64,000 nt of DNA from assembly GCA_900074725.1 (NCBI GenBank), contig LT598457.1, positions 992,001 through 1,056,000 on the forward strand, read 5' to 3'. Positions 49,843 to 59,893 of the stretch are shown in pieces. A program made the translations under genes and the position numbers. Numbering within the stretch: position 1 is the first letter of the stretch; each line of letters starts with the position of its first letter. This DNA is from Lachancea dasiensis (Eukaryota > Ascomycota > Saccharomycetes > Saccharomycetales > Saccharomycetaceae). The notes beneath the pieces were generated by a model. That model was not told where the DNA came from. It saw only the letters and a program-made list of their open reading frames with translations, and searched no databases.

Positions 49843-52683
49843 TCAAATGTCTTCTTCACCACTTTCATCATCCTCTTCCATCTTTTCCGCCAGTTTTTTC
49901 ATTCTTGCAAGCTTTACAAGAGGGGCTAAAGACCTAACATCGTCGGCATATGTTGCAATAAACGGATCTTCAAGAAGCTGCGACGCCGATGCCCTCTCTT
50001 CAGGATTAACATGCAAACACCATGCCAAAAAAATCCTCATGTCTTTACTCAAGTTCTCGGTGTCTTTCAATTCTGGCGTGCCATTGGTGGCAATGAGATA
50101 CAAAGCACGTAGCGGAGTTTCGTTGAGGTAGGGCGGTTCCCCTTCAATCATTTCTATGATCATGATACCAAGGGACCATATATCCACCTTAGGTCCATAT
50201 TCTTTTCTAGATACGACTTCTGGTGCCATCCAGTATGGCGTACCAACCATTGTCGTGCGTTTTAAGTTAGTCTCGTTAATCTGTGCACAGAATCCAAAAT
50301 CCGTCAGCTTTATCTCTCCAGTCATGGACAATAAGATGTTGTCAGACTTAATATCTCGGTGTATAACACCTTTAGAATGGAGAAACTGTAGGCCCTTCAA
50401 CGTTTCTCTACTCACTGCTCCAATTTGGGTCTCTGTGAGTATGCAATGGGTCACTACATCCGTTAATGAACCCCCCTCCATATATTCCATGACCACCCAC
50501 AAATCTCCTTTCAATAAATAGGAATCGATGTAATTGACAATATTGAGATGTTTGCTTGCTTTCATGACCAAGATTTCATTGATAATAAGCTCCTTCTTGG
50601 GTTGCTTCTCCAAGTTCATCTGTTTGATGGCGACAGACGCATTCGTGCCGACTTCATAGGCAGTGTAGACACCGCCCGACGCACCCTGTCCAATTTTGAT
50701 GAGATTTTTGTAGAGCTTACTTGGATCCCCGTCAGAGCATATCTCAGTAAGGGTTGCGTACAATTGCTGTATCTTCTTTCTTCTGTCTTCTCTCTTCGAT
50801 TCTATAACCTTCTGCATGTCATTGGTGCTACCTTCTTCCTTAAGCACATCCTTAGGCACAGGTGGGGGAGGAGCAGCCCTTACAGGAGAACTGACACCGG
50901 GCAAATCTTGTGATTTTCCGCTAAAAGTGCTGACTTTATTCGGAGCCTGAGCACTTTGCGCTTGGTCGGATTTTGTCGACGTACCCTTTCGAGAAAGAGC
51001 TTTGAACCCTGACGTAATACTGCTAGCTCTAGTCACCTGGGGCGAGAAGTGAGGGGAAGCTGGATGTGCGAGAGGCGAAGTTATATCGTTCTTGCTGGGC
51101 GTTCCTGGAGGTTTGGGGGCCGGACGACTCGGCATGTACCTTTCATTGCCCACCGAAGTACCTGACTTAGCAACTTCTCTCAGATTAATCGGCGATTGGA
51201 GTTCAGCAGCAGACCCATCGAGATTGATGCCATTGAGAGGCTGAGGTTTGAAAGTAGCAGGACCCCCCTTGGACGGCATTGATGGTGTTCTGAAAGAAGA
51301 GGTACTGGATATATTCTTTCCAGAATTTCCAACGTGGAACGTTTTAAAAACTTTATCTTCGCCATTCGCTTCCGTTACATCCTGGTAGAACTTGACGATG
51401 TCCATGACAGCTTGTGGGTGTTGCTGCTGTTCGCGTTTGGAGATCCCACTTGACGTCAGAAGCTTTTCCCATTCCTCAGGTAGGCCGGTATACTCTCCTG
51501 TCTTGGTATCAACTCCTACATGATGAACGTGTTTAGGATTATATGGCGTTGATATCTTGAGACTCGAGTTGGATTGTCTTTTTTCCCCCTGTGAGGTTCT
51601 CTTCATATTCTGCATCAGCGATGAAAACACACCTTTCATTCTGCTGCCACCACTCTTCCGTTTTTTATCGTCAAACCCTGGCGAAGGAGTTTGGGATTGC
51701 GATTTGAGACTCTCAGGAGTCACTTCACCATACCGAGAGCTCATTCTCGCATTGTTGAATGGTGAAGTGACTACTTGGAATGATGATTTTGGAGTTTGCT
51801 TTTTATTTCCAGTGTTGGGTTGTTGCAACTGGCGAAACTCGCCCTGTGTCAAAGTTGGTGTTACATAAGGTTGTTTCTCAGCGGCACTTTGATGGATTTT
51901 TGTTTGAGAAGGATCAACCTGTGATTGTCGATGGCTGTCCTCAGATATATGGCTATCTGGCTCTTGGTTCAATGCACCATTTGTGACCTGCTCGAGTGCA
52001 TCTCTATTGGGGATATCGCGGGCATGATCGCTTTTTGGTGTGCTTACTTTGAGCTGGCTGTCTACATTCGCTGCAGAGCTATTTCGCGTTGAGAAATCAT
52101 GAGATATTGGAGTGCCATGGTCCCCCGACAATATAATAGAGTCGTTTGTGTTAGCTGTCAATTCAGCGTTATAGTGATCTGACGCCCGTATTGTGGACTC
52201 TGTTTTATCACCAAGGGTGTTCTGCTCATGAAGGTCGAGCAACCCTGAGTCATATCCCGATTTGTTTTGTTGAGAGGGAGGGGGTTTAGTAGCGCTAATC
52301 TCCTCCACAGGATCTCCAATGAAAGCATCATTTTCTTCTATAGAGCTACCACTGAGTGCTGACGACGATGAAACCCGGGTGAATTGTATTGGGTCATCCA
52401 GGGAAGTAGCTCGTAAAATTTCGGTTACACTTGTAACCTGAGGACCTTTGCGCTTACCGGGGTCCATGGATTTGTAGTCAGGAATTTCAGACATATCTGT
52501 TACAGATACACTTTCCTTTCCTTGTAGAGCATTAACGTTCAGTGTTGCAGGTGTTCGTGGCAACTCGTAGCTAGTTCTTGCATCCTCGCTTGCTGTTGGT
52601 GACGTTGCTGCAGAAGTTACACGATTCTCAGCAACAGTTTCATGCGGAGAAGCTGAAAACATTTCCGCACCGCTATCTACCAT
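49843..52683 (-). CDS. STE20: p21-activated protein kinase Ste20
   Basis: Ste20 is the Cdc42-activated MAP4K of the mating, filamentation and osmotic pathways. The product has 946 residues (939 in yeast). The CRIB domain starts at residue 377 (ISTPYNPKHVHHVG). There is no N-terminal PH domain, which separates it from Cla4 and Skm1. Proline-rich segments (RPAPKPPGTPSK, APPPPVPKD) may bind Bem1 SH3. The kinase domain is about 660-915: GQGASGGVYTAYE, HRDIKSDN (His775), DFGFCAQ and GTPYWMAPE. The C-terminal SLAPLVKLARMKK is the Ste4 (G-beta) binding motif. The start codon is the ATG at 52683. Confidence 0.95.
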   Translation of the reverse strand: MVDSGAEMFSASPHETVAENRVTSAATSPTASEDARTSYELPRTPATLNVNALQGKESVSVTDMSEIPDYKSMDPGKRKGPQVTSVTEILRATSLDDPIQFTRVSSSSALSGSSIEENDAFIGDPVEEISATKPPPSQQNKSGYDSGLLDLHEQNTLGDKTESTIRASDHYNAELTANTNDSIILSGDHGTPISHDFSTRNSSAANVDSQLKVSTPKSDHARDIPNRDALEQVTNGALNQEPDSHISEDSHRQSQVDPSQTKIHQSAAEKQPYVTPTLTQGEFRQLQQPNTGNKKQTPKSSFQVVTSPFNNARMSSRYGEVTPESLKSQSQTPSPGFDDKKRKSGGSRMKGVFSSLMQNMKRTSQGEKRQSNSSLKISTPYNPKHVHHVGVDTKTGEYTGLPEEWEKLLTSSGISKREQQQHPQAVMDIVKFYQDVTEANGEDKVFKTFHVGNSGKNISSTSSFRTPSMPSKGGPATFKPQPLNGINLDGSAAELQSPINLREVAKSGTSVGNERYMPSRPAPKPPGTPSKNDITSPLAHPASPHFSPQVTRASSITSGFKALSRKGTSTKSDQAQSAQAPNKVSTFSGKSQDLPGVSSPVRAAPPPPVPKDVLKEEGSTNDMQKVIESKREDRRKKIQQLYATLTEICSDGDPSKLYKNLIKIGQGASGGVYTAYEVGTNASVAIKQMNLEKQPKKELIINEILVMKASKHLNIVNYIDSYLLKGDLWVVMEYMEGGSLTDVVTHCILTETQIGAVSRETLKGLQFLHSKGVIHRDIKSDNILLSMTGEIKLTDFGFCAQINETNLKRTTMVGTPYWMAPEVVSRKEYGPKVDIWSLGIMIIEMIEGEPPYLNETPLRALYLIATNGTPELKDTENLSKDMRIFLAWCLHVNPEERASASQLLEDPFIATYADDVRSLAPLVKLARMKKLAEKMEEDDESGEEDI

Positions 52684-53591
52684 TCCGGAACTTGATAGGG
52701 CTGTGATAAAATTATGATAGCAGTTAGCCTAAGAGTATTGGTGTCTTGAAATAACGTTCGAGCTAGGGAATTCTCTTATTGATCTATCAATTGCTGGCAA
52801 TGTTGGCTGAACATTCACCTAGATCCTAAAGCCACAAAAATACAGTTACTACAGTGAGGCCTGTATCGCGGTAAAGGAACGTACTGGTCAGGCTTCAGGA
52901 TTGAACCGTGTTATTCTGCGCACGTTATACCGTATCAACCATCAATTTTTAGTTTCTGTCGAGAAGCAATACCCAAACGGTCACGTGTTAAGATCTGCTT
53001 TGGTTGGGTATCCGAGAAGACGTGGTCTTTGAGGATAGCCACTTCAAAAACCTAATACTTACTGACCTTACTCAATTTCGATGGCATTATCTTAGTTAAA
53101 CTTTTTATAGATTGAATATATGGGTAATTCTCTTCGATATTCGCGAAGTCTAAGGTGTCGTTTTATTCTAATGATTATGCACAGGAACCGGAAGCTAATC
53201 AGTTTTGTAATATGTATGCAGCCATAGTGCAAGGAAGTCCAATGTAAGAATATTCACAGCTTCAAAGTCATCTCAAGAACCATCCCGAAGATTAACGAAA
53301 GGATTATCACAATTTAGTGAACCAACAAGAATAGAAAATTTATCACATACAGATATGAAAATATGCACATATTCAGTTGTCTAGCTACATCAGGTCGACA
53401 CAATACAAGCGCCAGACATTTTCCCTAGCTCTCAAGTTTCTTCGTAGCTGCTAGGTATTAAGTATCATTAAAGCACCCGTAAAGTACATACCTCAGGAGA
53501 GCAATAGATTACTAAAAGTATTCTGCTATATCCTACGCTAAGGCTACGCGGCAGTATTTATCACTTACTGTGGGGGGGGGGGGCTAAAAAT
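52684..53591 (-). promoter_or_regulatory. STE20 promoter region
   Basis: About 910 bp between STE20 and the UFD4 stop. CACGTG at 52982-52987 in GTCACGTG context is a Cbf1-type site about 300 bp before the ATG. I saw no pheromone response element. A run of 12 G residues is at 53572-53583, just past the UFD4 stop. No gene is recognised. Confidence 0.45.
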
Positions 53592-56500
53592 TCAGGATAA
53601 CAAAAAAGCACCCGATCCTTCCTTCATTGCCTGCTTGATTCTACATTCCATGATATTCTTGTTGCTATATTTTGGCAGTTTGAGGTAGTTGGCGCATGTC
53701 ATGACGCTAGGCAAATAGTGGTCGGGCCCCAAATCTCCTTCCGTGTGCTTGCGAACAATAGTAAGCTTTGGATTGAGACTTTTGAATCCCCCAACGGGCA
53801 ATTTTGGCGATCCGGTCAAAAACTGTAGAAATAGTCGCCGTTCTTTGTACGAGAATGAGACCATTAATGAAATCAAATCACGAATTGTTTCCGAGTCATT
53901 TGTGTAGCCATGGTCAGCCTCAACATTCGCAACAAGTGTTGATACAGTCCAATCCTCCTCGGTCCGTCCAAATAACTCAGTCAATTCAACCGGACTCAGT
54001 ATCAACAAGGAGCGGTAGGGAAATGTCTGCGAAAAACCACTCATGAAGCTGCGAATTTGATTCTCGACTCCGGGCCCGATAGTTTCATTCAAAACACAAC
54101 GGAAATAAGTACCGAAATTCTCTTTGGTAACGGCAATGCTTGCCCCATTAGGAATCAACTCTACATTATAGCCAGGTAATTGAAACGTAAGAGACAAAGT
54201 CTCTATTAGGTCGTCATATTTATGCTCGAGCAAAAACCTCAAAGAATTGGAAAGCTGCGGGTCCACCATATCCAAAAGATGAAGCATAAACTCTGTATCT
54301 CCGAAATCCAGATTCCCCTCTTCTGCATACAAGTGAGCAAGCTCGAAAAAAGCTCTATTAAAGCGAAAATCCAAAATACGATTGTCTAACATAGACCTCG
54401 CGACAAACAAACCCAATTGCTTGTATAGCTCTAAAGTACGATCATGGTCCTTCGAAGCAGCCAACGGTGCAGGAAACAGAAGTCCTTCGACGAAATTATC
54501 CTCATGTGCACTATAATTATCACATCTCCATAAGCCCAATACTCTTCTCCCGAACTCTCTCGACACTATGGCATAAAATTCCATTGTGGGGCCTAATCCC
54601 GTTCCAACTTCATGCATGAATTCGATTTCCAGAATGCTGGGAGAAGAGCCATATTTCGATAAAATTTTCAGAGCACTTAAGAAGATACTATCTCTAGAAA
54701 CCCTTAGCTTGTGACGCGTTGGCCTACCTAATTGGTGTAGTCCAGTATCAATTCCTACCCCCTTGTTGCCATTTGAGCGATCTTTCCATATTTGTATTAG
54801 TCTTCCATATCCATATGAGGCACTTTGTAAAAAGAATATCCTGATGTCTAGTGGAAACAGAAAAGGATAGTCTTTTGTTATGCTCAAGGTCCAACCTGGA
54901 AGACAGCCTCCAGAAACAATCAACGGCTCCTCCAATTGACGCGCCAGCTTGGCGCTTATTTTTGAGTTCACAAAAGATTCATCCTCAATGCAACCACTTA
55001 AAGTTTTCAAAAGTATAAGAATGTCGTATACTGGATTCTTTTCATTATTAGTGACCTCTTCAGTATATAGCTTTCCGATTGTCTGGTCCTCGATCTGGTC
55101 CCTGACGTTGTCTTTCATCTTTTTGAATTTTACCACATGAATTTCGTTCCAAAAGTGGGAATTATCTGCCGTTGGGTTAAAGATCGAACCAAATATAGTC
55201 GAATGATAAGGACACTCTTTGTCCTCAAACGTGAAGCCGAGATCCCATTTGTCCAATGTTTGGACCTCTTCTGCTCGAACGCCAGCTTGTGGCATTGCCG
55301 AGTCGATCAAGTGTGATTGCAGCAATCTATGCTTTAAAAAGTCGTTCAGAGCTTTGAATGAAGAAATGCAATGAATAAAAATAGTAATTGAACGTAAGCT
55401 AATCGGAATTTGGTCCTCTTCAGCATCCCCAGCATATTCAAGTTTGATTTTAACCTGTTTCCCCAAAGATGCTGCCTTTCCCTCTTCACCAGCTAGACCA
55501 CAATCGATTACGGGAAAAGACTCAATTCTGGTCAAAGCGGCCTGCAGAATTTGAATAAATTGTTTCACTTTATCAGAAAACGCACCTACCATGGCTCTTT
55601 GGCAAATAGAATTCTTTTCCCCATTTGCATGAATGATTTTGGCCATCTCCCGAGCTAGCCCAGTACTAATAAACTCAAAGCTGGAGATAGTAAAATTGGT
55701 CGAAAATAACCTGTTTTTAACGTCATTCCATACAGCAACCCAATATTCATACGTTTTTGAATCGACATGCACGCATCGAAGTTCTTGAACCAATGAGCCA
55801 ATTTCGTTCAGGTCCTTGATGTTACTGTTGTTCTCGTCGGTGGATATAGCCGTGATTTTCTTCAAGTTCCGATATAGGTCGTGTTTGACACTGGCCATAT
55901 TCAAACGAGAAAATACCTTAAAATATATTTTCCTCGGTTTAATCTGGCTGACACCTTCAAATTCATCGAAACCCATATCGTAATCACCATCTGTCCCGGA
56001 GTCTATGCTAGCTTCAGATAGATCCTCATTATCTGAACCACTCGCCTCTTGTTCCCTTCGTTCTAGTTCATCAGAAGGGCCTGAATCAAAGTGTGAAGGT
56101 AGCTTCTCCAAAATCGAAGTGAGCACGCTGAAAATACCCTCGCGTCTAAAAGCTGGTAAATATTGAGCGGGATTCTTGTCTATCAAGGCTCTGGCTAAAG
56201 ATGTGCAACCCAGCAGTAAGGCACCTGACTCCAAATCATTGAATCCACTTTCTGTAAAGGTTGGGCCCTGTCTCGCGAAAGTGGACGCTAACATGGATAT
56301 TACGTGTCGATCAATATTTGTAGAAACGAAGGGTAATTGTGAAGAGTTGGAACGAGCTAGCCCAATGAGTATTAACTTTCTTATTTGAAAGTCACCAGTA
56401 TTGACATAAATTTCAATCATTATAGGAGTGATCTCGTCTATGAGTCGCTTCAGCTCATTTCCAATACCATTCAGGTTAATCCCATCACCGTCGACAATCG

Positions 56501-57929
56501 AAAATACAGGATCATCCTCAAAAGGCAATAGAAGAACTAAAAATCTCGCAATGCTTAGCAGCAGTGACTTCGGAGCAAACATTATCCTCTCATGCAATGG
56601 TGATTTCGACGTTTTTTTGAAGTCATTGATAGAGTTCATAATTACGTCCATTACTTTTTGAGATGCGATAATTTGAGTGGCGAGATTGTTCGAACTGATG
56701 GCTACCTGAGATAAGATGTCGAATGCCTTAAGTCGAGCCTCAAGGCGCGTTTCTCCATTAATCATAAGTTGCATTATTCTCTCGACGAACCCATAGTCAA
56801 ACAGCTTCGTCAAAAGATAAAGTTCTTTTCGAAAGCCACTGCAAATACCGTACAGCCCGTCTAGTATTCTTAGTAGTAGTGTATGATCTGAGTGAGTTAA
56901 GAATACCTGTTTCAAGGTAGGCATTACGTCTGCTACCTGCTGGAAGTTTTCAGTGCGGATTCTAGCACAAGAGTTTACCACAATGGTAAGCGCCTTCCTT
57001 TGAGCATGCGACGTGAAAAAATCTAGATACTGGATACAAGCCATCATACAGCCAGCCTCCAGAATTTCTCGTCCGTGTGATTTGGATATGACTTCCAAAG
57101 TCTCTAAAACCTGCTCAGCGAGATCAATATAGCTGATTTCCAAAAGCTTCGCGTGCAAACAAGTTATAACCTGTCGATCAACTGCGAGATCGATTACACC
57201 CGGGTTCACCTCAAACAAGTTATACAAGCATCGACACGCGATCATCTGTAACTCAAGTTGCTCCTGTAACTGTGGGTCCTTTAAAATTTTGATAATGCTA
57301 GTCAGTAACTCTTCTTGTGGTACTAGACGCTCGGCTGTCAGAGAGTTCATCATAAGAAGTTGCTCGGATATCTCTCGCAGGCTTTCTTGAGCCATGTATG
57401 GATCTTCTTCGCAAGAAGCGACATTATCCAGAAGTCTTGTAATACGTCCATTAGATCGATTGGAAGATAGAGAATGCCCTGCGCCTCCAAAGCCAAACAT
57501 CTCTGGGAAAATATCGTGGATGTCCACTCCACGAGTATGGCGATTAGTTGTAGTTGCACCCCGATCAGCCTGAGCTTCGCGAGAGATGCCATGAACTTCC
57601 ATGCCTTGTGAGAGAAATCCAAGAAGTTGATGCAATGATGCTTGAGGCCGGTTCATGCTATTATGTAGATGCTGACGATCCGTGTCGGAAAAACCAGTTT
57701 GGAAGGAGCTTTCCTCCTCACCGCCGTCGTCTGCTTGATAACGAGTGTCACGACTATCCTGGTAGTGCAAAGACTCTTCGTCCCCATCGAGATCATCATC
57801 CTCTTCCTCATCGGGATACTCATATTCGTGAGACTCAGTGGACTCTTCCAGCCCGCTTTCCACATCTTCGAGGGACGAAGTATTTGCGTGGATCACAAAA
57901 TCCTCCTCGTTTTCGTAGCCACCTTCCAT
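53592..57929 (-). CDS. UFD4: HECT ubiquitin ligase Ufd4
   Basis: Ufd4 extends ubiquitin chains on ubiquitin-fusion degradation substrates and assists Ubr1. The first in-frame ATG at 57929 gives 1445 residues (1483 in yeast). The order is an acidic N-terminus, ARM/HEAT-like helical repeats at about 150-500 (for example QEQLELQMIACRCLYNLFEVNPG), a long middle region with an acidic linker, and the HECT domain at about 1090-1445. The catalytic Cys1412 is in SVMTCANYLKLP, and EVGTGLGPTMEFYAIVSREF lies in the N-lobe. It is adjacent and divergent to MRT4 as on chromosome XI. Confidence 0.95.
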   Translation of the reverse strand: MEGGYENEEDFVIHANTSSLEDVESGLEESTESHEYEYPDEEEDDDLDGDEESLHYQDSRDTRYQADDGGEEESSFQTGFSDTDRQHLHNSMNRPQASLHQLLGFLSQGMEVHGISREAQADRGATTTNRHTRGVDIHDIFPEMFGFGGAGHSLSSNRSNGRITRLLDNVASCEEDPYMAQESLREISEQLLMMNSLTAERLVPQEELLTSIIKILKDPQLQEQLELQMIACRCLYNLFEVNPGVIDLAVDRQVITCLHAKLLEISYIDLAEQVLETLEVISKSHGREILEAGCMMACIQYLDFFTSHAQRKALTIVVNSCARIRTENFQQVADVMPTLKQVFLTHSDHTLLLRILDGLYGICSGFRKELYLLTKLFDYGFVERIMQLMINGETRLEARLKAFDILSQVAISSNNLATQIIASQKVMDVIMNSINDFKKTSKSPLHERIMFAPKSLLLSIARFLVLLLPFEDDPVFSIVDGDGINLNGIGNELKRLIDEITPIMIEIYVNTGDFQIRKLILIGLARSNSSQLPFVSTNIDRHVISMLASTFARQGPTFTESGFNDLESGALLLGCTSLARALIDKNPAQYLPAFRREGIFSVLTSILEKLPSHFDSGPSDELERREQEASGSDNEDLSEASIDSGTDGDYDMGFDEFEGVSQIKPRKIYFKVFSRLNMASVKHDLYRNLKKITAISTDENNSNIKDLNEIGSLVQELRCVHVDSKTYEYWVAVWNDVKNRLFSTNFTISSFEFISTGLAREMAKIIHANGEKNSICQRAMVGAFSDKVKQFIQILQAALTRIESFPVIDCGLAGEEGKAASLGKQVKIKLEYAGDAEEDQIPISLRSITIFIHCISSFKALNDFLKHRLLQSHLIDSAMPQAGVRAEEVQTLDKWDLGFTFEDKECPYHSTIFGSIFNPTADNSHFWNEIHVVKFKKMKDNVRDQIEDQTIGKLYTEEVTNNEKNPVYDILILLKTLSGCIEDESFVNSKISAKLARQLEEPLIVSGGCLPGWTLSITKDYPFLFPLDIRIFFLQSASYGYGRLIQIWKDRSNGNKGVGIDTGLHQLGRPTRHKLRVSRDSIFLSALKILSKYGSSPSILEIEFMHEVGTGLGPTMEFYAIVSREFGRRVLGLWRCDNYSAHEDNFVEGLLFPAPLAASKDHDRTLELYKQLGLFVARSMLDNRILDFRFNRAFFELAHLYAEEGNLDFGDTEFMLHLLDMVDPQLSNSLRFLLEHKYDDLIETLSLTFQLPGYNVELIPNGASIAVTKENFGTYFRCVLNETIGPGVENQIRSFMSGFSQTFPYRSLLILSPVELTELFGRTEEDWTVSTLVANVEADHGYTNDSETIRDLISLMVSFSYKERRLFLQFLTGSPKLPVGGFKSLNPKLTIVRKHTEGDLGPDHYLPSVMTCANYLKLPKYSNKNIMECRIKQAMKEGSGAFLLS

Positions 57930-58378
57930 CAAGCAAGAGTTTCTCAATTTTATAATTGGGAGCAATCACACTCGTTGGTAAACTCAAGGTATTTTGTAGT
58001 CTGTGCTGTGGAGTAAATGTCCCATGCTCTGGCACCAAACTACTTTAAGGTAAACTACGTACATGCTGATATTAATTGACACTGAAACCTATCATGTGAT
58101 AATTATTTGCGTGCATGATGATGTCGTTAATAAGGATAATTTAGACGTTTCTACGAATAATTGTTTTGGTTAATGATTGTTGGCCGCCCATGCGGCGATG
58201 AGCTAGCATGGTTTCTGAAAAATTTTAGCTCATCGCTTCGAAGATACCTCAAGCCGGAACGCAGTATTATTACAAACCCTGAGAAAAGTAGGCTTTCCGA
58301 TCTAGTATTTATCTTCTCACACTTGAGGAGAACTTTAAAGGAACCACAATACCTTAGGGCTTCGTTTGATTGTTTACA
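57930..58378. other. UFD4/MRT4 divergent intergenic region
   Basis: About 450 bp. It contains the PAC-RRPE-PAC cluster listed separately. An AT-rich stretch lies near 58060-58180. Confidence 0.5.
58196..58237 (+). promoter_or_regulatory. PAC-RRPE-PAC module upstream of MRT4
   Basis: GCGATGAGCT (PAC) at 58196-58205, TGAAAAATTTT (perfect RRPE) at 58217-58227, and AGCTCATCGC (PAC in reverse) at 58228-58237, directly abutting the RRPE. The cluster is 140-185 bp before the MRT4 ATG, the usual distance for ribosome-biogenesis genes controlled by Dot6/Tod6 and Stb3. Confidence 0.85.
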
Positions 58379-59095
58379 ATGCCAAGGTCTAAACGTTCTA
58401 AGCTGGTTACTCTCGCTCAAACCGATAAAAAAGGCAGAGAAAACAAAGAGCGCATCTTCGATGAAATCCGTGAGGGTTTAGACTCATTCAGATTTGTGTG
58501 GGTGCTTCATTTGGATGATGTACGTACCCCTGTTCTCCAAGAGATTCGTTCAGCGTGGACAGGATCAAAGCTCATCATGGGCAAGCGGAAGGTTTTGGAA
58601 AAGGCTCTCGGTCAGAAACGAGAGGATGAGTATAAAGAAAACTTATCCAAACTCACGAAGCACTGCACTGGTGTAACGGGCCTATTATTCACCGATGAGG
58701 AACCCCAGGTTGTCAAGGACTACTTCGAGTCATATGTGAGGGCAGATTACTCCAGGCCCAAATCTAAAGCTCCGTTGACGTTCGAGATACCGGCTGGTAT
58801 TGTTTACTCGCGTGGTGGGCAGATTCCCATCCAAGACGACGTTGTGATGGTGCACTCGCTCGAGCCCACCATGAGGAACAAGTATAAGATTCCCACCAAA
58901 ATCAAGAGTGGTAAAATTACCATAGAGAGCCCTTATCTAGTTTGCGAAAAGGGCCAAACCTTAGACGTGCGTCAAGCGCTAATTCTCAAACAATTTGGCA
59001 TTGCTGCAGCTGAGTTTAAAGTCAAGGTCGCTGCGTACTTTGACAACGAGAGCACTGCCGTTGAAAAGGTCAATATAAACATGGAATCTGCATAA
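58379..59095 (+). CDS. MRT4: Ribosome assembly factor Mrt4
   Basis: Mrt4 occupies the P-stalk site on nuclear pre-60S particles until it is replaced by the stalk protein P0 (uL10). It is homologous to the N-terminal domain of P0. The product has 238 residues (236 in yeast). It begins MPRSKRSKLVTLAQTDKKGR and includes WVLHLDDVRTPVLQEIR, GLLFTDEEPQVVKDYF, PAGIVYSRGGQIP and LDVRQALILKQFGIA, all near-identical to yeast. The ATG at 58379 is the first in frame. The promoter carries PAC and RRPE elements. Confidence 0.97.
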   Translation: MPRSKRSKLVTLAQTDKKGRENKERIFDEIREGLDSFRFVWVLHLDDVRTPVLQEIRSAWTGSKLIMGKRKVLEKALGQKREDEYKENLSKLTKHCTGVTGLLFTDEEPQVVKDYFESYVRADYSRPKSKAPLTFEIPAGIVYSRGGQIPIQDDVVMVHSLEPTMRNKYKIPTKIKSGKITIESPYLVCEKGQTLDVRQALILKQFGIAAAEFKVKVAAYFDNESTAVEKVNINMESA

Positions 59096-59227
59096 ACAAT
59101 TCATTGTAAACTACATATGTAATTTAAGTCTAACGGGGGGTGCCGAATCGAAATTAAGCCACTACGCTTCCAATTGCTCCATAGTGGCAGCCTGTGCACG
59201 CTATCTCTATTATACGTCGAGGAGTCA

Positions 59228-59689
59228 TTAACACACTTCTCTCCAATACTGTTCCATTTGATTAAGCGCATCACAAGGAAGATCTCCACTAGGAACAAAA
59301 TGAACTTCAACTTGATATCTTGACTTAATCTTGAAAGCCAGATTGTAAATGAGGTTAGAAAGTCGAACCTGCGGCCAGGCTAGTTGATCATCTGAAAGGC
59401 CCAATGATTCGTCAAGCCCAAATATTATCAGGTTCTTGAATGTGAGTTTGCCTTCGCCATCCTCAACTTCAAATTTAGTCAAGTACATGTACAGATATTG
59501 CAACTTATTCAAGAATAAAACTTTAATGTGTTGCTGAGCATTTACCACAGCGCGGACGCTGGACATCGTACCTGCAGAGCTTGTGAGATCATTTTCAAAA
59601 AACTCACGAGCAGTGCTTCCTAATGCAAATATCAAGGTGCTGGGTACCTCACATTCTTCCAGTATCAATTGAGATAGGACTGTCTCCAT
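59228..59689 (-). CDS. SHU1: Shu complex subunit Shu1
   Basis: Shu1 with Csm2, Psy3 and Shu2 promotes Rad51 filament assembly and error-free bypass of replication damage. The first in-frame ATG at 59689 gives 153 residues (150 in yeast). Similarity to S. cerevisiae Shu1 is weak but collinear: IFALGSTAREFFEN against IVLGDTARKYVE, then VLFLNKLQYLYMYLT against VVFLGRVKYLYMYLT. This fast-evolving family is hard to find by sequence alone, and position supports it: the STE20 side and MRP4 flank it as YHL007C and YHL004W flank YHL006C. The start codons of SHU1 and MRP4 are 204 bp apart, divergent. Confidence 0.85.
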   Translation of the reverse strand: METVLSQLILEECEVPSTLIFALGSTAREFFENDLTSSAGTMSSVRAVVNAQQHIKVLFLNKLQYLYMYLTKFEVEDGEGKLTFKNLIIFGLDESLGLSDDQLAWPQVRLSNLIYNLAFKIKSRYQVEVHFVPSGDLPCDALNQMEQYWREVC

Positions 59690-59893
59690 CAATACAAATG
59701 TACAACTACTCAACTTAGTTCATGTCTCAATCGTGCTTGACCCTGCGGGAGGATATCTCTGGCTGGCGCTAAGTAAATAAGATTCATTATAAATTACGCT
59801 CAATTTCTGAAAAATTTGAAGTTGATCGAAGAATAAAACTGGAAAGCATTAACAAAAAGGTTAAAAGTCGCGAGTCAATTCACTCCTGGTGAG

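Noticed and set aside
49843-52683. Kinase as Cla4 or Skm1
   Set aside because: No PH domain before the CRIB, and the C-terminal G-beta binding motif is that of Ste20; synteny with SHU1/MRP4 agrees.
52982-52987. CACGTG as CDEI of a centromere (also at 20447 and 28516)
   Set aside because: No 80-bp AT-rich CDEII and no CDEIII-like TTCCGAA partner follow in any of the three cases.
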